A program made the position numbers and the translations under genes. Below are positions 16,860 to 26,373 of a DNA stretch of 58,587 nucleotides, piece by piece (position 1 is the first letter of the stretch; every line of letters begins with the position of its first letter). Location: the NCBI RefSeq assembly GCF_002095395.1, contig NZ_MJEI01000071.1, positions 1-58,587 on the forward strand. Reading direction: 5' to 3'. The DNA comes from Williamsia sp. 1135. GTDB taxonomy: Bacteria; Actinomycetota; Actinomycetes; Mycobacteriales; Mycobacteriaceae. The notes below the pieces were generated by a model, which was not told the DNA's origin, did not search any database, and saw only the letters and a program-made list of their open reading frames with translations.

Positions 16860-19523
16860 TCAGTTCGTGCCGTACACCCGAGCCAGGTCGACCCGTGACC
16901 GGATCCCCAGCTTGGCGTATACATGCGTCAGGTGATACTGGACCGTCTTTGCTGACACAAACAGCTCCGAGGCCACCTCGCGGTTCGAAAAGCCCTGGCA
17001 GACAAGCCTGGTCACAGCCTCCTCCTGGGGCGTGAGGCTGATGTCGCCGCGGGGCAGCTTGGCGTTGACGCCGCCCGCGCGGAGCTCACGCTCGCAGCGC
17101 TCCACCAGTGTGGTCGCCCCGAGGGACTGATAGATGTCGCGTGCGGCCGCCAGCACCGGATCGGCCTCTCCGCGCTTGCCCGCTCGTCGCAGGGTCTGCC
17201 CGTAGGCGAAGTTCACGCGGGCCAGATCGTATCGCAGCGGCAGCCCGTCGAGCAGCGACAGTGAACGCTCGAAGGATCGTCGGGCACCGACCAGATCGCC
17301 TGTCGCGCCGAGCAATCTGCCGCGCGCGTAGCCGAGCCGCGCCTGGGTGGATCGATGGCCCATCTCGTCGGCAACCAATTCTTGAGACTGCAGGAACTCC
17401 TCGGCGGCATCAAGTTTGCCGTCCACAACCAGTGCGTTGGCGAGTATGTCCGCCCACGGCCAGAATCCGGGGTGTCTCAAAGACGTGGTCGACGCCATCT
17501 TGCGGACTGCGTCGAGCGCTCTGACCACGGCGCCGTAGTCGGCGGACGCTTCGGCTATGTGTGCTCGCGCGAAGAACACCGGCGCGCGCATGATCTCGTA
17601 GTCTTGGGTCACGGCGCTCGCTCTCTGCACCGCTGCGTCGGCGTCCTGCCACGTGCCTCGAAGTGCGCCGATCTGTGCGACGGTCCACTCCAAGAGCGGC
17701 GTCGCCAACACGATCCCACTGGACTCCGCAAGCACACGACCGGCAGCCACGGTCCGCAGAGCTTGATCCCAGTCACCGGTGAGGAACTGCACACGTCCGA
17801 GCCACCCGTACGCCCACAATGTGATTCGCGCTGACCCTCCCAGGTGCGCGGTGGCCACCGCCGTCTCCAGTGTGCTCCTGGCCCCGTCGAGATCATCCTG
17901 GGCCAGCTGTAGCCACCCGCGCCCCAGAGTCACCCGCTGAGCCTGGACTCCGTGGTGCACCCGTTCGGAAAGGCTCGCATACGCCTCGGCGGCCAGATCA
18001 GGCCGGCCGGACGAGCCCAGACCGAGACCACGTATGGCGGCGGCCTCGATACCCGCCGGCGAGTCGTAGTCTGCGAGCTCCAGCGCTCTGTCGGCCCATT
18101 CAACCAATTCTGCACTCCGGCAACGACTCAATGAATGCAGGACGAACCGTTGAGCGATCAGCGCCGCCGAATCGGGATCGGATTCGGGATCGACGATGTC
18201 CCAGGCACGACCCAGACGGAGTTCCGCCTCGGCGGCGCGACCGCGAACGATTGCGAGGTACGCGAGAACGGCGTCCCGCAGCGGTGTCTCCCGCAATGCC
18301 TCGAGGGCTGGAACCAAGGCGAGCGCACTCGTGACGTCGCCGGCTGCGACCAGCGAATCCGCTGTGCGGATGAGCCTCTGATCACGCAGCACTGAATCGA
18401 GCGAGAGGCGACTCGCTTCCTGGAAGAGCCCAGCCGCCTCGGCCCAGGCCCCACCGGCACCACGTTCTCGGGCCAGCGCTTCGACTTCGTCAGCAAGTTC
18501 GGCGTCGGGCATCGGAGTCGCACTGACACGGTGGATCAAGCTGCGTCCACGGTCGATCACGATTTCGGCGGCGCGTTGGTGCGCTTCCCCGGCGGCGTGC
18601 GCGCCCATCAGTTCCACCAGCGCAACGCGCGTCATCGAATCAATCAGATCCACCTCGTAGATCCGCCCGGGTTCGAGCGACCGGGTCACCAGACGGGCCG
18701 CGGAAGCCTCATCGATCGCAGCCAGTGGAGATGTCAGATCTGCCAGTTGCGCGGCTTCGGTGAGCGAGCCTTCCTCACCGAGGATGGCCAAGGCCATCGC
18801 CAATGCCTGTCCCTGCGCACCGCACCGCGACAACCGCTCGCGGACGTCTGCAACAACATGCCTCGGTGCCGGCAGCGACGACCCCGGTGTCGTCCACACC
18901 GAGTCCGAGACTTCGTCAAGCAACGCGACCACGTGTCCCGGGCTCCCTCCCGTGTGATCGGTGAGGGCCTGAGCGACGGCCGGATGCAATGTGTACCCGT
19001 GATTCCCGGCGAGTTCGGCGACACCAGAGACCGCCAACCCAGACATCACAATGACCTCCGACGCGAGCGTCGTAGCAGCAGAGTCGGCATCTCCCACGGT
19101 GAGCACCACCAGCAGTGGTAGACCCCGATGGTGGCGCACCGCGGACACCAGCGCGTGGAGCGAGGTTTCATCGGCGAACTCGGCATCCTCGATCACGATG
19201 AGACGGACGCCGCCCGTGCCGTCCTCGAACTCCAGGTGATCAAGAATCTGGTCGGCGACAATTATCGGCGAGCCGGGCAGATCCTGCTGAAACAGCTGGT
19301 GGAGAACAGCGCCAGGGGTTTCCGTTTCCCATGATGCGCAGCGCGCCCGCCACACGGGTCCCTTGTGATGCTCGGCGAGACATCGCACGACCGAGCTCTT
19401 CCCAATGCCCGGCTCGCCCGTCACGGCCACGATCGTGGCGTCACCGGTCCCGGCGTCCGACAGGTGCCCGGCGAGCGCGGCGAGTTCGCCTTCTCGTCCG
19501 ACACACACCGTCGCCGATCTCAT
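16860..19523 (-). CDS. benR: LuxR family (LAL-type) ATP-binding regulator, probable BenR
   Basis: An 887-residue regulator of the large ATP-binding LuxR type. Walker A is GEPGIGKSS at residues 36-44 and a Walker B-like RLIVIEDAEFAD follows near residue 110. The middle is a helical repeat region rich in Ala/Leu (tetratricopeptide-like). The C-terminal LuxR helix-turn-helix is LTPQEEAVTRLVCQGFSNRE, VASELFVSAKTVQYHLTHVY, AKLGIRSRVDLARVYG. It follows benCD by 40 bp on the same strand. In Corynebacterium glutamicum a LuxR-type gene named benR lies directly after benABCD, so the same role is likely here. It is the leading candidate to bind the three shared 23-bp sequences upstream of the ben genes. 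Confidence 0.85.
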   Translation of the reverse strand: MRSATVCVGREGELAALAGHLSDAGTGDATIVAVTGEPGIGKSSVVRCLAEHHKGPVWRARCASWETETPGAVLHQLFQQDLPGSPIIVADQILDHLEFEDGTGGVRLIVIEDAEFADETSLHALVSAVRHHRGLPLLVVLTVGDADSAATTLASEVIVMSGLAVSGVAELAGNHGYTLHPAVAQALTDHTGGSPGHVVALLDEVSDSVWTTPGSSLPAPRHVVADVRERLSRCGAQGQALAMALAILGEEGSLTEAAQLADLTSPLAAIDEASAARLVTRSLEPGRIYEVDLIDSMTRVALVELMGAHAAGEAHQRAAEIVIDRGRSLIHRVSATPMPDAELADEVEALARERGAGGAWAEAAGLFQEASRLSLDSVLRDQRLIRTADSLVAAGDVTSALALVPALEALRETPLRDAVLAYLAIVRGRAAEAELRLGRAWDIVDPESDPDSAALIAQRFVLHSLSRCRSAELVEWADRALELADYDSPAGIEAAAIRGLGLGSSGRPDLAAEAYASLSERVHHGVQAQRVTLGRGWLQLAQDDLDGARSTLETAVATAHLGGSARITLWAYGWLGRVQFLTGDWDQALRTVAAGRVLAESSGIVLATPLLEWTVAQIGALRGTWQDADAAVQRASAVTQDYEIMRAPVFFARAHIAEASADYGAVVRALDAVRKMASTTSLRHPGFWPWADILANALVVDGKLDAAEEFLQSQELVADEMGHRSTQARLGYARGRLLGATGDLVGARRSFERSLSLLDGLPLRYDLARVNFAYGQTLRRAGKRGEADPVLAAARDIYQSLGATTLVERCERELRAGGVNAKLPRGDISLTPQEEAVTRLVCQGFSNREVASELFVSAKTVQYHLTHVYAKLGIRSRVDLARVYGTN

Positions 19524-19563
19524 CGATCAAGCCTAATCGTCGACCGACCACCGACTTGCGCGT

Positions 19564-22293
19564 TCAGCCCAGATCACCGCCCGCGACCGGCAACACCGTC
19601 CCGGTCAGGTACGACGCCTCTGGCGAGGCCAGGAAGCAGATCGGCGCTGCCTGCTCGTCGAGGGTGCCGTACCGGTGCATCAGCGACGACGAGAGCGTTT
19701 GGTCGATGTGCGCCTGAAACCAGCCTTGCTCGGTGCTGTCCTGCGGCTCCGGCGTACCGCGCGAAATACGCCGCGGAGGCGCCTCCGTCCCACCCGGCGC
19801 CGTCGCGACCACGCGGATTCCGGCATCGGCGTACTCCATGGCGAGCGACGCTGTGATGGCGTTGATGCCACCTTTGGCCGCGGAGTACGGGATCCGGTTG
19901 ATGCCCCGGGTGGCGGCCGACGATACGTTGACGATGACGCCTTCTCCCCGTTCCACCATCGACGGTAGCGCCGCCCGGCAGGCGTACAGCGTCGTGAACA
20001 GCGACCGATCGATCTCGGCTCGAATCTCGGCGTCCGTGAACTCGATGAACGGTTTGAAATTGATCGCGCCGCCCACGTTGTTGATCAGGACGTCGATTCG
20101 TCCGAATGCCGACAAAGCCCCCTGGACAAGGTTGTCCGCGCCCTCCCAGTGTTCAAGATCTGTTGTGACAGGACAGGTTTCGGGGCCGTTGACAGATAGT
20201 TCGTCGGCCAACTCCTTGACGATCTCGGAACGGTCGGCAACCACGAGTTTGCCACCCTCGGCGCTGATCCGACGGGCAATGCGCTCGCCGATGCCCTGCG
20301 CCGCTCCCGTGACGACAACGACTTTGCCGGCGAATCTACCGGGTGTCACAAATCGCGGCGCCTGCGCGGCCAGATTGTCCGCCATCGCGCGCCGCATCGT
20401 CTCCTTCGAGCGATCGGCATGCGCGACGATCAGCGAACGAGCTTCGTTGCGGTCCCCCGCCTCGAACGCCGAGACGATGTCCATGTGGTCCTGTGCGCAC
20501 AGCGGGTGACACCATGTCGCGTTCCGGAGAACCTCACTCATCCGCCCCTTCACACCCAGCGCCGTATATGCCTGCAGCAGATGCTGATTGCCGGTAAGTG
20601 TGAACAGGTAGTCGTGGAACGCGGCATTGGTCTCTGTGTACTCCGCCGCGTTCACGAAATGATCGTCTTCGACGTGTGGCAGCGTCGACTCGGCGAGCAA
20701 CCGGTATCCGGCGAGTTGTCTGCTGTTCAGCCGTCCAAGGGTCACTTCGAGAGCGCCCAGCTCCAAGGCCCGCCGCGCTTCGAAGATCGCGTCAGATTCG
20801 TGCACGGCCGGATGATCCTCGCCGATCTCGTAGCCACCGTCGCCGACGGTGATCGGTGCCGGCTCAACAGACGTGGCCGGTGCCGCCGGGGTGGCTTCGG
20901 CAGCTGGCGCTGCAGGGTCGACGGCTTCGACTGCCGGGAACACCGTTTGTCCAGCGATGGTGCGAGCCCCGGTATCGGGACCGGAGACGAGGCCCGAATC
21001 CGGATCAACCGAGGCTGGGGACTTCTCGTCGCCGCCGGCGAACCGCGGTGAAACCAGCTGCCCGGCGATACGCCGAACCACGTCGCCGTGATCGGAGACC
21101 GTGACCGACTTCGGCCAGGCCTCGAGAGTCGAAACGTGCAGCACTTCCTGGCCCGCGATCGCCCGGGCATCAGGAGACAACAGCAATTCTTCCACCATCT
21201 CCGGTCCGGAATCGGCCGCCGGTGCCGCCGACGCCGCATCGGGCGAACCGGGCGCTGCCGCGAGGGCGAACTTCTCGTAGTAGAACCCGGTCGGGTCGAT
21301 ACCGGAGTCCTTGACGTGCCCCCGGACCGATTCGACCATCGGCGGAGGGCCGCAGAGGTACATGGCCACATCGCCATCGTGGAGATGCTCCGGCTTCATC
21401 AGACTCATCACGTAGCCCTTGTTGACCGCAGTGGTCGCAGAGTCGGAGACGCAGTGATCCCAGGTGAAACCACTGAGCGTCGAAGCGAGTTCGTCGAGTT
21501 CTGCGGTTTCGACCAGGTCGTCGTCTGTGCTGACCCCATAGATCAGGTGGGCAGTGCGCTCACTTCCCTCGCGGCGGAGCTTGCGCAGCATCGAGAGGAT
21601 CGGCGCCAAACCGGTTCCGCCGGCGAGCAGCAGCACCGGCCGATCGGCTTCGCGCAGGAAGAACGATCCGTGGGGGCCGGTGAACGTCAGTGCGTCACCG
21701 ACTTCCGCCCGCTCGGTCAGGTAGTCCGACATGGCGCCACCGGAATTGAGCTTGACGAGGAAGGTCAGCCGCTCCTCGTGTGGGCCGTTGCTGAACGAGT
21801 ACGAGCGCTTGACATCGGTTCCAGGCACCGAGACGTTCACGTACTGGCCAGGCAAGAACACCAGGTCGGACCGGTTGGGGATCTCGACGCCGAACCGCAC
21901 TGTGGTCGGCGAAATCCTCTCCAGCTCCGTAAGTTTTCCGGAGAACGTAGCGGCCTCGGTCTTGGCGATGGCTGACGTTGCAGCGATCTGCAGCACGAGG
22001 TCGGACCGCGGCTTCATGCTGCAGGGCAGGCTGTACCCCGCTGCTGCCTCATCGTCGGACAGTGCATCGGACAGGTACGTGCCACCGTCGAAATCGCCCG
22101 ATTCGCAGAGCGCCTTGCACGTTCCGCACGCCCCGTCGCGGCAGTCGAGCGGAATGTTGATCCGCTGACGGTAGGCCGCGTCCGCGACCGTCTGATCGGT
22201 ACGGCAGTTGATGAAACGGGTGACGCCGTCTTCGAACGAGAGGGCGACCTGGTGACCGCCCGTGTCGGCGGGTGCCTCCTGGGTGGTTGTCAT
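19564..22293 (-). CDS. benCD: BenC-FCD-BenD fusion: benzoate dioxygenase reductase, FCD domain, and benzoate cis-diol dehydrogenase
   Basis: A single 909-residue reading frame with three parts. Residues 1-340 are a full BenC: plant-type 2Fe-2S ligands Cys51, Cys56, Cys59 and Cys91, FAD motif RSYS (163-166), NAD part GGTGLAP (225-231) and CGPPPM (314-319). Residues 345-495 are an Ala/Pro-rich linker with three R-x-IAGQ-x-V repeats. Residues about 500-640 match the FCD effector domain of GntR regulators (FEARRALELGALEVTLGRL, NAAFHDYLFTLTGNQHL, His603, His625) without any DNA-binding part. Residues 655-909 are a full BenD-like SDR: TGAAQGIG (662-669), NNVGG, Tyr803-x3-Lys807. Electron transfer to BenAB and oxidation of the diol to catechol would sit in one chain. 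The start ATG follows GAAGGG. No internal stop or frameshift is seen. Confidence 0.9.
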   Translation of the reverse strand: MTTTQEAPADTGGHQVALSFEDGVTRFINCRTDQTVADAAYRQRINIPLDCRDGACGTCKALCESGDFDGGTYLSDALSDDEAAAGYSLPCSMKPRSDLVLQIAATSAIAKTEAATFSGKLTELERISPTTVRFGVEIPNRSDLVFLPGQYVNVSVPGTDVKRSYSFSNGPHEERLTFLVKLNSGGAMSDYLTERAEVGDALTFTGPHGSFFLREADRPVLLLAGGTGLAPILSMLRKLRREGSERTAHLIYGVSTDDDLVETAELDELASTLSGFTWDHCVSDSATTAVNKGYVMSLMKPEHLHDGDVAMYLCGPPPMVESVRGHVKDSGIDPTGFYYEKFALAAAPGSPDAASAAPAADSGPEMVEELLLSPDARAIAGQEVLHVSTLEAWPKSVTVSDHGDVVRRIAGQLVSPRFAGGDEKSPASVDPDSGLVSGPDTGARTIAGQTVFPAVEAVDPAAPAAEATPAAPATSVEPAPITVGDGGYEIGEDHPAVHESDAIFEARRALELGALEVTLGRLNSRQLAGYRLLAESTLPHVEDDHFVNAAEYTETNAAFHDYLFTLTGNQHLLQAYTALGVKGRMSEVLRNATWCHPLCAQDHMDIVSAFEAGDRNEARSLIVAHADRSKETMRRAMADNLAAQAPRFVTPGRFAGKVVVVTGAAQGIGERIARRISAEGGKLVVADRSEIVKELADELSVNGPETCPVTTDLEHWEGADNLVQGALSAFGRIDVLINNVGGAINFKPFIEFTDAEIRAEIDRSLFTTLYACRAALPSMVERGEGVIVNVSSAATRGINRIPYSAAKGGINAITASLAMEYADAGIRVVATAPGGTEAPPRRISRGTPEPQDSTEQGWFQAHIDQTLSSSLMHRYGTLDEQAAPICFLASPEASYLTGTVLPVAGGDLG

Positions 22294-22304
22294 CGGAGAG
22301 CCCT

Positions 22305-22820
22305 TCAGAAGTGGTAGATGTCCACCACGTGGTGGATGTAGTCGTTCTTCAACACGATCGTCTTGCGCCGGATGAGAGGCTGCTCCCCCGAGAAGTCGAT
22401 CGTGTAGAAGGACGTCCCGTAGTAGGGGTCGACGGTCTTGTAGCGGAAATACATGGTGTGCCAATTGAATCGGACGTCGACCAGGTCTCCGCGGCGTTCG
22501 ATCACCTCGACGTTGCTGATGTTGTGACTCGTGCGCGGCTCGGGAAGCGACGTCGCCGAGGAACGCTCAGTCCGGATCCGGAAGACACGATCTTCCAGCC
22601 CACCCTTGTTGCCGTAGTAGATCAGGGAGATGTCGCGTTGCGGATCCTCGACGAGCAGGTCGGCGTCGTCCCACGACGGCATCCAGTAGACGACGTCGTC
22701 GGCGTAACACTCCAGCCACGTCTCGAACTCACGGTCATCGAGATACCGGGCCTCGCGGTACAAGAACTGCTCGATCGCATTCTGCGTGATCAGGGTGCTG
22801 GAGGTTTCGGTGGTGGTCAT
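22305..22820 (-). CDS. benB: Benzoate 1,2-dioxygenase small (beta) subunit
   Basis: A 171-residue beta subunit of a ring-hydroxylating dioxygenase: FLYREARYLDDREFETWLEC, ADDVVYWMPSW, LIYYGNKGGLEDRVFRIRT, SHNISNVEV and the C-terminal LIRRKTIVLKNDYI. It makes the structural part of the alpha3beta3 dioxygenase that turns benzoate into its cis-1,2-diol. The ATG at 22820 is chosen since it stands 7 bases after GGAGG; an earlier ATG six bases upstream overlaps the benA stop (ATGA) and would place the ribosome site too close. The overlap indicates translational coupling to benA. It is followed 11 bp later by the benCD start. Confidence 0.93.
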   Translation of the reverse strand: MTTTETSSTLITQNAIEQFLYREARYLDDREFETWLECYADDVVYWMPSWDDADLLVEDPQRDISLIYYGNKGGLEDRVFRIRTERSSATSLPEPRTSHNISNVEVIERRGDLVDVRFNWHTMYFRYKTVDPYYGTSFYTIDFSGEQPLIRRKTIVLKNDYIHHVVDIYHF

Positions 22821-22822
22821 GA

Positions 22823-24238
22823 TCATGCCTCCTTCGTGGCTGTGCCATTGCGAGACGCGACACCGTCGGATTCGACGAGACGTTCGTTGTCGAGGGCGGT
22901 GTGCATGGCCGAGAGCCAGTAGCCGTGTTGCACCGGGTACAGACCCTCGTCTTCGTTCTTGAGCCCGGACGAGATCACGCCGTCCATACCCAGGGACTCC
23001 GCGACAGGATCGGGTCCGTTCTTCCAGTGCTCGGCGCCGCGACTCATGTCGTTCCATGGCGAGGCCTGGGCGCGGAAGGTGAGCTGGCAGGACCGGAACT
23101 CCTCGAGGTCGTCGGGGGTGGCCATGCCGGAGGCGTTGAAGAAGTCCTCGTACTGCCGGATCCGATGAGACCGGGCCGCGTCGCTTTCGCCTTTGGGGGC
23201 GATGCAGTAGATGGTGACCTCGGTCTTGTCGGGTGCGATGGGCCGGAAGTGTCGTATCTGCGTGGAGAATTGGTCCATCAGGTACACGTTCGGGTACAGG
23301 CAGAGATTTCGGGAGCCCTTGACCATGAACTCGCCCTTGGCATCTCCGTGCTGCTTCTTGAGCTCATCCATCTGGTCCCACAGCGGACGGTCCTGAGGGT
23401 TGGCCGCCCAGGTCCACAGGCACAGGTGCCCATTCGGGTACGACCAATAGCCACCACCGGATTTGCCCCAGCCGCCGGCGTCGAGCGCCTTGGTGTCGTT
23501 CTTCGACTCCCCCGTGCCACGACGGGACGTGGTCGCCGCGTAGTTCCAGTGGACCGCGCTGACGTGGTAGCCGTCGGCGCCGTTCTCCGCCTGCACCTTC
23601 CAGTTCCCGTCGAAGGTGTAAGTCGACGACCCACGCAGGACCTCTAGGCCCTCGGGCGACTGATCGACGAGCATGTCGATGACCTTGATGGTGTCGCCGA
23701 GGTGCTCGTCGAGTGTGAGCACGTCGGGGTTCAGGCTGCCGAACAGGAAACCGCGGTAGCTGTCGAACCGCGCGACCTTCGTCAAATTGTGAGATCCGTT
23801 GACGTCGAACGTGTCCGGGTACCCGGCATCGTCCGGGTCTTTGACTTTCAATAGGGTGCCGTCGTTGCGGAAGGTCCAGCCGTGGAACGGGCAGGTCAGC
23901 GTCATCCGGTTGTCGGTCTTGCGTCTACACAGCATGGCGCCGCGATGTGCGCAGGCGTTGATCAGGCAGTGGATCTCGCCGTCTTTGGCGCGGGTGATCA
24001 CGACCGGCTGCCTACCGATGTAGGTCGTGAAGTAGTCCCCTGGGTTGGGGAGCTGACTCTCGTGAGCCAGGTAGATCCAGTTGCCCTCGAAGATGTGCTT
24101 CATCTCCAGTTCGAAGACGTCTTCGTCGGTGAAGATCCGACGGTTCGCGCGGAAGATCCCGGCGTCGTGGTCGTCGATGACGGCGTCGGACAGAACCGTC
24201 GCAATGTGGCCGAGATTGTCAGCGGTGGGTGCGCTCAT
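22823..24238 (-). CDS. benA: Benzoate 1,2-dioxygenase large (alpha) subunit
   Basis: A 471-residue Rieske non-haem iron oxygenase. The Rieske ligands are Cys96-x-His98 and Cys116-x2-His119 ([22 protein letters not shown]). The mononuclear iron site is in the [19 protein letters not shown] region with the conserved Asp and two His. Sequence features such as [16 protein letters not shown] and the length fit the benzoate/toluate branch. It adds both atoms of O2 to benzoate with electrons from the reductase part of the fused benCD product. The start ATG follows AGGAGG. Its promoter region, right after benK, carries one copy of the shared 23-bp operator-like sequence. Confidence 0.94.
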   Translation of the reverse strand: MSAPTADNLGHIATVLSDAVIDDHDAGIFRANRRIFTDEDVFELEMKHIFEGNWIYLAHESQLPNPGDYFTTYIGRQPVVITRAKDGEIHCLINACAHRGAMLCRRKTDNRMTLTCPFHGWTFRNDGTLLKVKDPDDAGYPDTFDVNGSHNLTKVARFDSYRGFLFGSLNPDVLTLDEHLGDTIKVIDMLVDQSPEGLEVLRGSSTYTFDGNWKVQAENGADGYHVSAVHWNYAATTSRRGTGESKNDTKALDAGGWGKSGGGYWSYPNGHLCLWTWAANPQDRPLWDQMDELKKQHGDAKGEFMVKGSRNLCLYPNVYLMDQFSTQIRHFRPIAPDKTEVTIYCIAPKGESDAARSHRIRQYEDFFNASGMATPDDLEEFRSCQLTFRAQASPWNDMSRGAEHWKNGPDPVAESLGMDGVISSGLKNEDEGLYPVQHGYWLSAMHTALDNERLVESDGVASRNGTATKEA

Positions 24239-24318
24239 GATGTACCTCCTGAAAAGGTCTGGCGCCGTCGCCAGTGTAAGAAAGTGGGCTGTTGCCAGAT
24301 TGGCAGTGAGTGTCCTGG

Positions 24319-24341
24319 GTCACACTAGGCATATGCCTAGT
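24319..24341. promoter_or_regulatory. Putative ben operator upstream of benA
   Basis: GTCAC followed by ACTAGG-CATATG-CCTAGT. The last 18 bp form a perfect palindrome (24324-24341). It overlaps the benK stop codon and ends about 80 bp before the benA start. It matches the site upstream of benK at 18 of 23 positions. A further short inverted repeat TGCCA-gat-TGGCA lies just downstream towards benA. Confidence 0.7.
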
Positions 24342-25692
24342 CACTACCCAGGGGGGTCAGCGAGGGCCTGACCTGGCCCGCTGCGTCAGTGACCACGGTG
24401 TTCTCAGCCCTCCTCGGCACCAGCATGGTGACGCCGGCGCCGACCAGCGCGACCCCGGCAAATATGTAGAAGGCACTTGCCGAGCTGATCCCGGCGCCCT
24501 GGAGCAACCCTCCGATCATCGGACCGACGATGCCGCCGAGACGTCCGAAACCGGCACACCAGGCCACACCGGCAGCCCGCGCGTTCGTCGGGTAGTAGTT
24601 CGAGACGTATCCGTAGATCAGCACCTGCGTGCCGATCGTTCCCGTGCCCGCTACGGCAACGGCCGCGAGCAGGATCGGCAAGGGAAATCCGAGGGTCAAG
24701 CAGATCAGAGCAAATGTCGCCAGGCAAAAGCTGGTGGCCACCACGCGTTGCGGACCACGCTTGTCGGCAAGCCGGGATGCGATGAGGCCGCCCACGATGG
24801 CGCCGCCATTGAGGACGAGCAGAAACGCGAGCGAACCCTTCGCGTTGAACCCTGCGTTCTTCATGATCTGCGGCAACCAGGTGTTGAGGCCGTAAGTCAG
24901 CAACAGACCCGAGAAGCTCATCACCCCGAGCAGGGCAGTCGGCTTGATGTACGTCCTGGTCGCCAACTCCGCGAAGCCGACCTTATCGGCATCCGGCGCG
25001 ACGGCCGTGTCCTCGGGGAACGGAATACCCGTTGCGGCGCAGACTTTTCGCGCATCGTCCACGCGTCCTCGGGAGATCAACCAGCGAGGCGATTCCGGCA
25101 TCTTGCGCATCGCCAGCGGGAGTAGAAGGACGAGCGGCAGCGCGCCGATCCAGAACAGACCACGCCAGCCGATGTGATCTTCCAGCAAAATCGCGAGGGT
25201 CGCGGCGAGCACGCCGCCGACGGGGATTCCGCTGTAGACAATGGCGTTGTACAGGTTCCGCTTTCCCGGCGGAGCGAACTCGGCGATCATGGCGCCAACC
25301 GTGGCGACCAGTCCGCCGACTCCGATGCCGGTCAAGAAGCGCAGCACGCCGAACGACACGATGCTCTGCGCAGTCGCCGTCACCGCCATACCGATCGAGA
25401 ACCACACGATGTTGATGAGCATCATCCGACGTCGGCCGATGCGGTCTCCGAAGGCTCCAGCTGCGAGGGCTCCGACCATCACACCGACGAGCGCGTACGA
25501 TCCGAGCGCCCCGGCCGTTCCCGGGTTCAGAGCGCCCAGTTGCGTCGGATCGTCGAGCAGGGTTGGCAGTACGGTGCCGTAGACGACCAGGTCGTATCCG
25601 TCGAAGACGATGGCGGCTGTGGCGAGGGCGACGATCCACAGAACACTCTTGCGGTGCTCCGGTCCGGACCAGGTCGGTGGTGAGGTCGTCAT
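24337..25692 (-). CDS. benK: Benzoate MFS transporter (aromatic acid:H+ symporter)
   Basis: A 451-residue major facilitator protein with about 12 membrane helices. The first helix has the aromatic-acid symporter motif FDGYDLVVYG with its Asp, and the loop between helices 2 and 3 reads GDRIGRRRMM. The middle loop carries PESPRWLISRGRVDDARKV. It belongs to the AAHS/BenK/PcaK group that imports benzoate with protons at the cytoplasmic membrane. It is transcribed towards benA and ends 98 bp before it. A copy of the shared operator lies 56 bp upstream of its start, between it and the divergent doxX gene. Confidence 0.9.
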   Translation of the reverse strand: MTTSPPTWSGPEHRKSVLWIVALATAAIVFDGYDLVVYGTVLPTLLDDPTQLGALNPGTAGALGSYALVGVMVGALAAGAFGDRIGRRRMMLINIVWFSIGMAVTATAQSIVSFGVLRFLTGIGVGGLVATVGAMIAEFAPPGKRNLYNAIVYSGIPVGGVLAATLAILLEDHIGWRGLFWIGALPLVLLLPLAMRKMPESPRWLISRGRVDDARKVCAATGIPFPEDTAVAPDADKVGFAELATRTYIKPTALLGVMSFSGLLLTYGLNTWLPQIMKNAGFNAKGSLAFLLVLNGGAIVGGLIASRLADKRGPQRVVATSFCLATFALICLTLGFPLPILLAAVAVAGTGTIGTQVLIYGYVSNYYPTNARAAGVAWCAGFGRLGGIVGPMIGGLLQGAGISSASAFYIFAGVALVGAGVTMLVPRRAENTVVTDAAGQVRPSLTPLGSD

Positions 25693-25747
25693 GAGAACTC
25701 CCGATTGTGGTGGGCTGCTTCACGAATCATGGAGGGCTGTGTTGTCC

Positions 25748-25770
25748 GTCACACCAGGGTCTTGCCTAGT
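25748..25770. promoter_or_regulatory. Putative ben operator between benK and doxX
   Basis: GTCAC followed by ACCAGG-GTCTTG-CCTAGT. It shares the outer half-sites and the GTCAC flank with the benA copy. It is placed to control both divergent genes, 55 bp from each start. Confidence 0.7.
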
Positions 25771-25825
25771 GTCGACCTGGGGTTCTGCATTGGGCCATCA
25801 GACACAGCGAAGGGTTTTCGAGACA

Positions 25826-26335
25826 ATGACACGCCTGTTCACCAAGCCGACGTCCGACCACACCGCGGTTCAACTGCTGCTCCGCGCAGCCATCGGCGGC
25901 ACCATGATCGCGCACGGCGTCAAGCACGGTCGCAGCATCGAAGGCACCGCCGGTTGGTTCGGCTCCATCGGATTCAAGCAACCCAAACTGCAGGCCCAAG
26001 CCTCCGCCGTCGTCGAAGTCGGCGCAGGCACTGCCATCGTCGCCGGCGCCGGCACCCCGCTGGCTGCGGCCGCAGTTGTCGGCACCATGGCCGTCGCGGC
26101 CCGTTCCGTCCACCAGCCGAACGGCTTCTTCATCACCTCCGAAGGCTGGGAGTATGTCGCCAACCTATCCGTGGCCGCCATTGCGCTCGCGGCCATCGGA
26201 CCGGGACGCTTCAGCGTCGACCGCGCCCTCGGACTCGACAACAAACTCACCTCCGGACAGGCGACCGCAGTCGCCGCCGGAGTTGGCCTGGTGGCCGCCG
26301 GTGCGCAGTTGGCGGCGTTTCACCGGCCGCAGTAG
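25826..26335 (+). CDS. DoxX family membrane protein
   Basis: A 169-residue membrane protein starting at the ATG at 25826. It has four hydrophobic segments (AVQLLLRAAIGGTMIAHGVK, VVEVGAGTAIVAGAGTPLAA, AAVVGTMAVAARSVH, YVANLSVAAIALAAIGPG and a last one near the C-terminus) and the DoxX-type LLRAAIGGTMIAHGVKH and GWFGSIGFKQP motifs. DoxX-like proteins are linked to membrane redox functions, but their biochemical role is not settled. It shares the divergent promoter region and ben operator with benK, so it is probably co-induced with benzoate catabolism. Confidence 0.85.
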   Translation: MTRLFTKPTSDHTAVQLLLRAAIGGTMIAHGVKHGRSIEGTAGWFGSIGFKQPKLQAQASAVVEVGAGTAIVAGAGTPLAAAAVVGTMAVAARSVHQPNGFFITSEGWEYVANLSVAAIALAAIGPGRFSVDRALGLDNKLTSGQATAVAAGVGLVAAGAQLAAFHRPQ

Positions 26336-26373
26336 GCGGAACTGACGAGACGACACCTCCGAGGGCACAAATC

